From Nitrospirota bacterium (GTDB lineage Bacteria > Nitrospirota > Nitrospiria > Nitrospirales > Nitrospiraceae): 11,790 nt of DNA. The notes below the pieces were generated by a model, which worked only from the letters and a program-made list of their open reading frames with translations, had not been told where the DNA came from and made no database searches. A program made the position numbers and the translations under genes. The stretch lies in the NCBI GenBank assembly GCA_005877535.1, contig VBOM01000045.1:1-11790 (forward strand), given 5' to 3'. Positions 6,318 through 11,790 of the stretch are shown piece by piece. Numbering within the stretch: the first letter of the stretch is position 1; each line of letters opens with the position of its first letter.

Positions 6318-6791
6318 TCAGACTCTCTCAATCAAACAAACCGCCTGAGCGGCAATCCCTTCCTCCCGCCCGATCATGCCGATTCCCTCTCCGCTCTTCA
6401 CCTTCACGTTGACGAGGTCAGGATCGACCCCGAGCACCTGCGCCATCTGCTTCTGCATGGCTGCCAAGTGCGAACTGAGCCGAGGCGCCTGCGCGATAAT
6501 GACCGTATCGACGTTCACGATGCCATACCCATTTCCCCGCATCTTCCCGACTACATCCTCCAGCAGCTTCAGGCTCGAAATATCCTTGAACCGCTGATCG
6601 GAGCTTGGATAGTGCCGGCCTAAATCTCCCTCACCCATCGCTCCGAGCAGCGCATCACAGAGGGCATGGATCAAGGCATCGGAATCGGAATGTCCTAATA
6701 AACCCTTGCTATGGGGCACCTCGATGCCGCCGAGAATCAGCTTTCGACCCGGTCCCAACGGATGGATGTCGTAGCCGCAACCGATTCGCAT
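6318..6791 (-). CDS. ispF: 2-C-methyl-D-erythritol 2,4-cyclodiphosphate synthase IspF
   Basis: Fifth enzyme of the MEP pathway: cyclises CDP-methylerythritol 2-phosphate to the 2,4-cyclodiphosphate with release of CMP, as a homotrimer in the cytoplasm. The 157-residue product opens MRIGCGYDIHPL. It carries the zinc ligands Asp8, His10 and His42 (LIHALCDALLGA), the flexible-loop motif LLGHSDSD at 31-38, GDLGRHYP, and the C-terminal GREEGIAAQAV. Length is normal. One oddity is that the usual ATTTE stretch before GLGF is here VKSGE, so the conserved threonines near the nucleotide pocket are replaced by Lys-Ser-Gly. The start is supported by AAAGGAAG upstream. It follows the broken ispD gene across an inverted-repeat spacer of 83 bp. 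Confidence 0.95.
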   Translation of the reverse strand: MRIGCGYDIHPLGPGRKLILGGIEVPHSKGLLGHSDSDALIHALCDALLGAMGEGDLGRHYPSSDQRFKDISSLKLLEDVVGKMRGNGYGIVNVDTVIIAQAPRLSSHLAAMQKQMAQVLGVDPDLVNVKVKSGEGIGMIGREEGIAAQAVCLIERV

Positions 6792-6817
6792 GTGTCTTCC
6801 TTTCGTTAGTCGTCAAA

Positions 6818-6866
6818 CGTGAATCATTAAACGCAAATGAGACAATACTTCCTCCTGTGATTCACG
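6818..6866. repeat. Inverted repeat CGTGAATCA / TGATTCACG in the ispD-ispF spacer
   Basis: A perfect 9-bp inverted repeat (6818-6826 with 6858-6866) around a 31-base loop. Related words, such as TCGTCAAACG and ACGAATAACGGTTAACG, lie on either side. The same word family fills the fbp-fba spacer at 10111-10187. Confidence 0.55.
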
Positions 6867-6874
6867 AATAACGG

Positions 6875-7395
6875 TTAACGTCCCTTTCGTGCCGCCAGAA
6901 TAGCCTCGCCGATCACCAGGTCTTCAGGTCTCGTCACTTTGATGTTCTCCCCGCTTCCCTCAACCACCGTCACCAAATAGCCCAGCCATTCCACCAGCGA
7001 TGCGTCATCGGTTGCCCGCACCCCCTCGGCATGTGCTTTCTTGTGAGCGGTCTCGATCCAGTCTCGTCGAAAGGCCTGTACCGCACCGAATCCTGGCGTT
7101 CTGCACCACCCGCCACCACTCTCGTCACTTTGGTGAAGCGTTGCCGCGAGACGATCTCGCGCTCACAGTATTCGACGTCTGCAGGCGGAACGGCAAGAAT
7201 GATCTGGTCGACCACGGAAGCTGCCTGCAGCATCCGCAACGACTGAATGATGAGCGGCTCACCGCCCAACGAAAGAAATTGTTTAGGGACGGAGCCGCCC
7301 ATCCGAAGCCCGCGGCCTGCAGCCGGCAGGAGCGCCACTACCAAAGGAGGCTCACGAAGGATCGGTTCAACGCGAGACGAGTGAATCGTGGTCAT
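6875..7395 (-). pseudogene. ispD: ispD (2-C-methyl-D-erythritol 4-phosphate cytidylyltransferase), internally deleted and frameshifted
   Basis: IspD transfers CMP to methylerythritol 4-phosphate, the third MEP-pathway step. From ATG 7395, residues 1-105 match the N-terminus: LLPAAGRGLRMG and PKQFLS with Arg31 and Lys38 (E. coli Arg20, Lys27), then AGGAERQDSVR. At about 7079-7080 the homology stops. The N-terminal frame runs into unrelated residues (YRPFDETGS...) and ends at 6970. The C-terminal 67 residues resume at 7078 in a different frame (QAFRRDWIETA...EGVRATDDASLVEW...GENIKVTRPEDL) and end with TAA at 6875-6877. Compared with E. coli IspD about 76 residues are missing, including the VHDAARP segment with Asp106 and the conserved Thr and Arg of the substrate site. 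The two parts total 172 codons against about 245 expected. The upstream ATG at 7416 lies inside repeat copy C and was not chosen. Either a true pseudogene or an assembly or consensus error. Confidence 0.85.
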
Positions 7396-7409
7396 ATGCA
7401 AGGCCGCAG

Positions 7410-7458
7410 GCCGCATTATTCGCGCGAGACTCGCGAGACTTGCGAGAAAAGCGGGACG
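7410..7458 (-). repeat. Dispersed CTCGC-type spacer repeat, inverted shortened copy C
   Basis: Read on the minus strand, CGTCCCGCTTTT, a run of AGTCTCGC words and GAATAATGCGGC follow in the same order as in copy B (5081-5165). The middle part (TTGAGTCAGGCAT to GCGCTCAT) is missing. It lies just upstream of ispD, next to AGGCCGCAGGCC, a module also present in the MITE-like element at 11296-11310. Confidence 0.65.
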
Positions 7459-7464
7459 GGTGAG

Positions 7465-7537
7465 GCGGTCTGAAGGCTGAAGTATTCGGAACTTCGAAAC
7501 CCGTCCTTCGGCCTTCGGACTTCAGCCTTCGGACCGC
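7465..7537. repeat. 19-bp hairpin inside a nested palindrome
   Basis: GCGGTCTGAAGGCTGAAGT at 7465-7483 pairs with ACTTCAGCCTTCGGACCGC at 7519-7537 over all 19 positions; the single mismatch is a G-U wobble when read as RNA. The 35-base loop itself holds CTTCGG words. Outside it, CTCGC/GCGAG words (7423-7446 and 7541-7568) form an outer inverted layer. It lies between htrA and ispD and may end htrA transcripts, though no T-run follows. Confidence 0.75.
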
Positions 7538-7574
7538 GCCTGTCTCGCACGTCTTGCTCATCTCGCTTCCCGAG

Positions 7575-9098
7575 TTACGGCCGCAGCGTGAGATAGATCG
7601 TTTGGCCCTTCCGTCTGAGTAGCAAGAGGATCGCTTGATCCTTGGCAAGGGCGGAAGCGGCTTGTTCATAGGACTTGAGCGAGCCCACCGCCTTGCGATT
7701 GACTTCGAGTATCACATCGCCTTCGCGCACTCCCATTTCTTCCGCCGTGCTTCCGGGCCTGACCCTGACTACCACCACGCCACGCTCGGTTGCCTTCAAT
7801 CCGTACCGAGTAATCAGTTCCTCGTTTAACTCGTGGACCTCAAGATCCGAGAGGAGCCCCGTCGGCACCGCTGATTCCCTGCTCTCCTCTGCACTGGGCT
7901 GTCCTAACGATTTCGGCTGTTCGACAATTGCGACCTCGATTGTCTTGGACTTCTTGTCTCGGATCAGCTTGACCGAGACTTTCTTCCCGATCGGAGTCTG
8001 TGCGACGGCATTCCGCAAATGCGTGGGCGAATCCATCGACTTGCCGTCATATTCGACAATGACATCTGCGCGCTCAAATCCCGCCTTCTTCGCAGGACTA
8101 TCCTCCATGACATCGCTGACGAGCACGCCCTTCGTCTCGGTGATCCCGAACTGAGTAGCCAACTCAGGAGTCAAATCTTGAATCGCTACACCAAGCCAGC
8201 CACGGACGACCTTCCCCGTCCGTACCAACTGATCCATGATGGCGCGCGACAGATTGCTGGGCACCGCAAACCCAATACCCATGTTGCCGCCGCTTTGGCT
8301 GAAGATCGCCGTATTGATCCCGACCAATTCGCCACGCACGTTGACTAACGCGCCTCCGGAATTGCCTGGGTTGATTGCCGCATCGGTTTGGATGAAGTCT
8401 TCGTATTCGGCAATTCCCATACTGGCTCGTCCGACTGCACTGACGATCCCCATCGTCACGGTCTGGGTGAGCCCGAACGGACTCCCCACGGCCAACACAA
8501 ACTCCCCGACCTCCAATTGGTCGGAATCGGCCCATGGAATGGTTGGGAGCCCTGTCGCTTCAATTTTTACAATCGCGATATCCGTCTTCGCATCGGTTCC
8601 AATCAGCTTGCCCTTAAACTCCCGCTTGTCCGGCAAAAAGACCCGAATCTCGTCGGCCTTGTTCACCACATGATTATTGGTGACAATCAAACCATTGGCT
8701 TCCACAATGACCCCAGACCCCTGGCCACGCTCCTTTGGCTCTCGCGGCGGGGCGTCACGATCACGCTTAAAAAATTCATCGCCGAAGAACTTGCGAAAAA
8801 ACGGGTCGTCGAGCGGCGCACCGTGCGGATTTTCTCCAGATTTTCCGCTTCGCGTCGCCGCAATGTTGACCACCGCAGGCTTCACCGATTTTGCGATCTC
8901 AACGAAATTTTTCCCACTCCCCCCTGCCATCGGCAACTGTGGCGCGGTGGCGACGGGACGAACGATCGGGTTGGGAATCGGCTCAGGTCCGGCGGTGCCG
9001 GTCGGCAACCAACCCATGTTAGAAGCCACCACGACCCCGATGATGATCCCTCCAGCGACCAAGGTAACCGGCACCAGCCAGGCACGAACGAGTTTCAT
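7575..9098 (-). CDS. htrA: HtrA/DegP-family periplasmic serine protease with two PDZ domains
   Basis: An ATP-independent protease and chaperone that removes misfolded envelope proteins. The 507-residue product has an N-terminal hydrophobic helix (about 8-28, signal peptide or anchor) and a Pro-rich stretch. A trypsin-like domain (about 64-295) carries the triad His143 (IVTNNHVV), Asp173 (DAKTDIAIV) and Ser247 (NPGNSGGALVN). PDZ1 spans about 300-390 (RGWLGVAIQDL) and PDZ2 about 415-505, ending TIYLTLRP. The acidic and aromatic LA-loop region DDPFFRKFFGDEFF (97-110) resembles that of MucD/DegP oligomers. Length matches the family. The ATG at 9098 follows AAGGATC at a good distance. fba lies 68 bp upstream on the same strand. 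The palindromic block at about 7421-7570 directly follows the stop codon. Confidence 0.96.
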   Translation of the reverse strand: MKLVRAWLVPVTLVAGGIIIGVVVASNMGWLPTGTAGPEPIPNPIVRPVATAPQLPMAGGSGKNFVEIAKSVKPAVVNIAATRSGKSGENPHGAPLDDPFFRKFFGDEFFKRDRDAPPREPKERGQGSGVIVEANGLIVTNNHVVNKADEIRVFLPDKREFKGKLIGTDAKTDIAIVKIEATGLPTIPWADSDQLEVGEFVLAVGSPFGLTQTVTMGIVSAVGRASMGIAEYEDFIQTDAAINPGNSGGALVNVRGELVGINTAIFSQSGGNMGIGFAVPSNLSRAIMDQLVRTGKVVRGWLGVAIQDLTPELATQFGITETKGVLVSDVMEDSPAKKAGFERADVIVEYDGKSMDSPTHLRNAVAQTPIGKKVSVKLIRDKKSKTIEVAIVEQPKSLGQPSAEESRESAVPTGLLSDLEVHELNEELITRYGLKATERGVVVVRVRPGSTAEEMGVREGDVILEVNRKAVGSLKSYEQAASALAKDQAILLLLRRKGQTIYLTLRP

Positions 9099-9166
9099 AG
9101 GTGATCCTTGTTCTTCATCCCCCGTTACATGAACGATTCATACACAATCGGTGTCTTCCTGGCGCG

Positions 9167-10090
9167 TCACTGCGTCTCGCCGGAATATATTCCCATGATG
9201 GTGTGGAGAAACTTTATCGCCTCTGCTTTCGGTCGCTGGAACGAGTTCCGCCCGATGATAGAGCCAAACCCGCCGCCGTCACGAATGGCGCGCGCCTCCT
9301 CAAACACATTCTTGTCGTCGCTCTTCGCCCCTCCGGAGAAGATGACGATCCGGCGCCCGTCGAACGAACTCTGCACCACATGCTTGACCCGCTCCGCCAG
9401 AGTCGTGATCGGAATCTTGACCGATTCGTACACCTTCTTCGCCGCGGCCTGTTCAAGATGCGCAGTGGGAAGCTTGACCTTAATGACATGGGCTCCGAGC
9501 TGAGCAGCAATCTGCGCCGCATAGGCCACCACGTCGATTGCCGTCTCCCCTTCCTTACTAAGTACCGAACCGCGCGGGTACGACCACACGACGACCGCCA
9601 AACCACAGTCCTTAGCTTCTTCTGCTATTGCACGCAGCTGTTCATACATGGCGTTGCAGTGCGATGACCCTGGATAGATCGTGAATCCGACCGCCGAACA
9701 ACCGAGCCGAAGCGCGTCCTTCACACTGCCGGTGACCGAAGGCAAGGGGTCTTTCTCGTCATGCAGGACATCGTGATTGTTCAACTTCAGAATCAGCGGA
9801 ATCCGGCCGGCAAATTCAGCAGCGCCGGCCTCGAGAAATCCCAGCGGTGCCGCGTAGGCATTGCAACCGGCGTCGATGGCCAATTGAAAATGATAAAGGG
9901 GATTGTATCCCCCTGGATTGGAGGCAAAGCTCCGGGCCGGACCATGCTCGAATCCTTGATCGACCGGAAGGATGACCAACTTACCAGTCCCGGCAAGCTT
10001 GCCGGACCGTAGCAGGCGCGAGATATTGGTCTTCGTACCAGCGTTGTCGCTACTGTACCAGCTCAGAATCTCTTGTACTCGATCAGCCAT
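9167..10090 (-). CDS. fba: Class I fructose-bisphosphate aldolase (DhnA/FbaB type)
   Basis: Reversibly joins glyceraldehyde 3-phosphate and dihydroxyacetone phosphate to fructose 1,6-bisphosphate through a Schiff base. The 307-residue product belongs to the bacterial and archaeal DhnA-type class I aldolases. Recognisable stretches are LAGTGKLVILPVDQGFEHGP (about 32-51), IPLILKLNNHDVL (97-109), AVGFTIYPGS (133-142), VVVWSYPRGS (166-175), the Schiff-base region GAHVIKVKLP (199-208, Lys204 or Lys206) and the phosphate-binding ends VIFSGGAKSDD and GSIIGRNSFQR. It is shorter than E. coli FbaB, mostly by the absence of the N-terminal extension, and looks intact. A strong GGAGGAAA lies just before the ATG at 10090. 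fbp is next upstream, so the pair covers two consecutive gluconeogenic steps, as expected in an autotroph. Confidence 0.94.
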   Translation of the reverse strand: MADRVQEILSWYSSDNAGTKTNISRLLRSGKLAGTGKLVILPVDQGFEHGPARSFASNPGGYNPLYHFQLAIDAGCNAYAAPLGFLEAGAAEFAGRIPLILKLNNHDVLHDEKDPLPSVTGSVKDALRLGCSAVGFTIYPGSSHCNAMYEQLRAIAEEAKDCGLAVVVWSYPRGSVLSKEGETAIDVVAYAAQIAAQLGAHVIKVKLPTAHLEQAAAKKVYESVKIPITTLAERVKHVVQSSFDGRRIVIFSGGAKSDDKNVFEEARAIRDGGGFGSIIGRNSFQRPKAEAIKFLHTIMGIYSGETQ

Positions 10091-10110
10091 GTCTTTCCTC
10101 CGGTAAATTC

Positions 10111-10187
10111 GTGAGACGTGAAACGTTATTCGTTAATCGTCAACAGCCTGGGCCACATTTCCCTCGTTTCACGTGTAACGATTCACG
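10111..10187. repeat. Inverted word repeat ACGTGAAACG / CGTTTCACGT in the fbp-fba spacer
   Basis: A perfect 10-bp inverted repeat, 10116-10125 with 10165-10174. The arms are flanked by further similar words (TCGTGAG, TCGTTAC on the complement; ATTCGTTAATCGTCAAC inside). The fbp stop codon (10183-10185) lies inside the right part, so the repeat reaches into the coding end. It belongs to the same word family as 6818-6866. Confidence 0.6.
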
Positions 10188-11193
10188 GTTCGCATATGCC
10201 TTGAATGAACTTCTCTGCGTCCCTCACGTCGTTCGCACTGCCGATGATCAACGGCACTCGTTGATGAAGGTTTTTGGCCTCCACGTCGAGGATGCGCATG
10301 GTGCCGGTGCTGGCCCTCCCTCCTGCCTGCTCCACGACCCACGCCAACGGATTGGCTTCGTACAACAACCGAAGCTTACCGTCCGGCCTGTCCATCTCAC
10401 CAGGATAGAGATAGAGGCCGCCTCCGAGGAGAATCCGGTGCACATCGGCCACCAGACAGCCGGAATAGCGTCCACTGTAGGGCCGCCCCGTGGCTTTATC
10501 CTGGAATTTTAGGTAATCCACATACTTCTTCGTGCCAGTCGCCCATTTATGGTAATTGCCTTCGTTTACGCCGTAGACCTTCCCTCGAGCAGGAATGTGG
10601 AGTTGCTCGTGAGACAAGAGATACTCGCCGATCTCAGGCTCCAATGTAAACCCATGGGCTCCTTGTCCAACCGTATAGACCAGCATGGTACTTGACCCGT
10701 ATAGGAGATAGCCTGCGGCTACCTGCTCTGTTCCTTTGCGTACCAGGTCATCCTCGGTCGGCATCCGGTCCTTACGCGGAGCCATCACAACGGAAAAAAT
10801 CGCGCCGAGCGGCATGTTACAGTCCGTGTTTGATGAGCCATCGAGAGGATCGAAGAGCAGCAGGTACTTGGCCTGCGGCCAATTCTCCGGAAGCAGGACC
10901 GGCTTTTCCATTTCTTCCGACGCCAGTGCACACACAAGCCCGCCATGACGAAATACTTTCAGGAAAATCTCGTTCGCAATCTCATCCAGCTTCTTGACTG
11001 GTTCTCCCTGCACATTGATCTCGCCGGTCGTTCCCAGGATACTGATGAGCCCTGCACGTCTGAGATCCTGCGCAATGAGTTTCCCAACCAAGCCGATCTG
11101 AGCCAGAAGGCTGGAAAATTCCCCAGTGCCCCCCGGGTGGGTCGCCTGGCTCTGGGTGATAAATCTGCTTAAAGTAAGAGGAAACTGTCCCAT
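10183..11193 (-). CDS. fbp: Class I fructose-1,6-bisphosphatase
   Basis: Hydrolyses fructose 1,6-bisphosphate to fructose 6-phosphate, the committed step of gluconeogenesis. From ATG 11193 the product is 336 residues, close to E. coli Fbp. Metal-binding motifs are ASEEME (Glu93, Glu94) and FDPLDGSSNTD (Asp115, Asp118). Further family landmarks are INVQGEPVKKLDEIAN (59-74), YGSSTMLVYTVG, GKVYGVNEGN, RYSGCLVADVHRIL and LLYEANPLAWVVEQAGGRAS. An upstream TTG at 11232 would add 13 residues that do not look like the family and would overlap the predicted promoter, so MGQFPLTLSRF is taken as the start. No Shine-Dalgarno site precedes it, and the predicted -10 box ends only 10 bases upstream, suggesting a nearly leaderless message. 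fba follows after 92 bp. Confidence 0.96.
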   Translation of the reverse strand: MGQFPLTLSRFITQSQATHPGGTGEFSSLLAQIGLVGKLIAQDLRRAGLISILGTTGEINVQGEPVKKLDEIANEIFLKVFRHGGLVCALASEEMEKPVLLPENWPQAKYLLLFDPLDGSSNTDCNMPLGAIFSVVMAPRKDRMPTEDDLVRKGTEQVAAGYLLYGSSTMLVYTVGQGAHGFTLEPEIGEYLLSHEQLHIPARGKVYGVNEGNYHKWATGTKKYVDYLKFQDKATGRPYSGRYSGCLVADVHRILLGGGLYLYPGEMDRPDGKLRLLYEANPLAWVVEQAGGRASTGTMRILDVEAKNLHQRVPLIIGSANDVRDAEKFIQGICEP

Positions 11194-11203
11194 AATAGCG
11201 GCA

Positions 11204-11232
11204 AGTATAACTGTTTTGAGCAGGGTGGGCAA
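11204..11232 (-). promoter_or_regulatory. Predicted sigma-70-type promoter of fbp
   Basis: On the minus strand TTGCCC (11227-11232) and TATACT (11204-11209) are separated by exactly 17 bp, matching 4 of 6 and 5 of 6 consensus bases. The start of transcription would fall a few bases before the fbp ATG. The MITE-like element ends 8 bp upstream of the -35 box. Confidence 0.4.
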
Positions 11233-11240
11233 CGAAAGGC

Positions 11241-11427
11241 TAGGAGCCTGTCCGACACTGCCTTCGTGACGAGGCGAAGGAGGTGCGGCCAGATGCGAGG
11301 CCGCAGGCCCGGAAAAACCGGAGGTTTATTCGCTGGAATACATTGAGGATTTTTTCGGGCCGAGAACGATGCAGTTGGTCGCGGATCGTTCGCCGCAGTA
11401 GAACGGTCAATGTCGGACAGGCTCCTA
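11241..11427. mobile_element. MITE-like element with 17-bp terminal inverted repeats
   Basis: TAGGAGCCTGTCCGACA at 11241-11257 is the exact reverse complement of 11411-11427, giving a 187-bp element. The outermost TA on each side may be a target-site duplication, leaving GGAGCCTGTCCGACA as the repeat proper, as in MITEs moved by TA-targeting transposases. No transposase frame fits inside. A subterminal stem CCTTCG / CGAAGG lies at 11261-11280, and AGGCCGCAGGCC at 11298-11309 is shared with the spacer upstream of ispD. It fills the gap between the DUF3108-like gene, whose stop is 6 bp away, and the fbp promoter. Confidence 0.8.
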
Positions 11428-11433
11428 ATTCCC

Positions 11434-11790
11434 TCATGGGGTTGATGATGAAGCCTGCAATCCGCTGACGAGATCAGCCACAATCGACCCGATGATGACC
11501 TTGGCCTTCATTCGAACTGGGATACGCCGATCATCGTTGGTAAACCACACCCGGATGTTGCCCTTGTTGAGGAAAAGACCTTGGAACGGCATGACGACCA
11601 ACACCCGAGCCGTTTCAACCTCCCCCCACGGACCGTTGAGAGTCTCAATCTCCTCCACAATCACGTCCAGTTTGCGGTTTTTTTTATCATGATACACGTT
11701 CATCGTTAGAAATGATCCTGGCCGTAGCGATAATTCGCTGCGTGCATAATAGAGGCAGGAGATAATGTCTTGAGTCCCCGGCGGCATCTC
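11434..11790 (-). CDS. DUF3108-like envelope protein (N-terminus outside window)
   Basis: The frame stays open to the window edge, so only the C-terminal 118 codons are seen; the in-frame ATG at 11787 is unlikely to be the true start. The visible part, with LYYARSELSLRPG, VYHDKKNRKLDVIVEEIE, VVMPFQGLFLNKGNIRVWFT, DDRRIPVRMKAKVIIGSI and VADLVSG, follows the C-terminal half of DUF3108 proteins, which are exported beta-rich proteins. Their role is not established; lipid or envelope binding has been proposed for relatives. The stop codon TGA lies 6 bp from the MITE-like element. The protein ends in SGLQASSSTP, close to the usual family end, so the insertion probably did not cut it. Confidence 0.72.
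   Translation of the reverse strand, partial: EMPPGTQDIISCLYYARSELSLRPGSFLTMNVYHDKKNRKLDVIVEEIETLNGPWGEVETARVLVVMPFQGLFLNKGNIRVWFTNDDRRIPVRMKAKVIIGSIVADLVSGLQASSSTP

Noticed and set aside
6970..7080. Programmed frameshift as the explanation for ispD
   Set aside because: A frameshift would leave all residues in place, but here about 75 conserved residues are absent from every frame.
7396..7416. ATG at 7416 as the ispD start
   Set aside because: It lies inside repeat copy C and adds residues not seen in the family; the ATG at 7395 is preferred, though without a clear ribosome-binding site.
2850..7460. Repeats as part of a CRISPR array
   Set aside because: The copies are far apart, in both orientations, without regular spacers or cas genes.
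11194..11232. TTG start for fbp at 11232
   Set aside because: The 13 added residues are not family-like and overlap a good promoter match; the ATG at 11193 fits the known N-terminus.

Overview
The window reads as a chromosomal stretch from a free-living Gram-negative bacterium of fairly high GC content, most likely a Nitrospira-type member of Nitrospirota. That placement is inference from the style of the proteins (short class I aldolase, two-PDZ HtrA, stand-alone four-helix-bundle protein, DUF3108-type protein) and from the many short, palindromic, word-repeat spacers. No rRNA or tRNA gene is present to test it. Nearly all genes are housekeeping genes. The unusual content lies in two internally deleted enzyme genes and in the spacers.

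Layout. Positions 1-288 (minus) hold the N-terminal part of a small exported histidine-rich protein. Positions 488-1378 (plus) hold a DAHP synthase (entry to the shikimate pathway) that lacks about 55 internal residues. After a palindromic spacer comes a TatD-family hydrolase (1491-2270, plus), which overlaps tail-to-tail with a YacP-like NYN-domain protein (2257-2790, minus). Positions 3079-4987 (plus) carry a cell-wall amidase of AmiC type followed by truA.

From about 5166 to the end every gene is on the minus strand. In order of transcription they are: a DUF3108-like protein (partial), fbp, a class I fructose-bisphosphate aldolase, htrA, ispD (broken), ispF, a four-helix-bundle 'S23/IVP' protein, and cysE. 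fbp and fba together serve gluconeogenesis. ispD and ispF are neighbouring steps of the MEP isoprenoid pathway. cysE makes O-acetylserine for cysteine. HtrA and the amidase act in the periplasm.

Two points stand out in the coding part. The DAHP synthase jumps in frame from the GWKGLINDPH motif straight to HRExASGLS, losing the counterparts of E. coli AroG Glu143 and Arg165. ispD jumps from the ERQDSV motif to the C-terminal QAF...ATDDAS...ENIKVTRPEDL segment in another frame, losing about 75 residues with the catalytic core. Two deletions in normally essential enzymes within 7 kb suggest either real gene decay with copies elsewhere or an assembly or consensus artefact.

The spacers are not plain. 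Most are built from runs of a short word followed by runs of its reverse complement, with a different word at each locus (TCTGGTT, CTCGC, TCAAGTC, CGTGAAACG, CTTCGG/CTTCAGCC). One 75-bp block recurs at 2921-2995 and 5091-5165 and, shortened and inverted, at 7410-7458. A 187-bp MITE-like element with perfect 17-bp terminal inverted repeats sits at 11241-11427. The four-helix-bundle gene is flanked by inverted word repeats that end 7-8 bp from ispF and cysE, as if inserted as a cassette.
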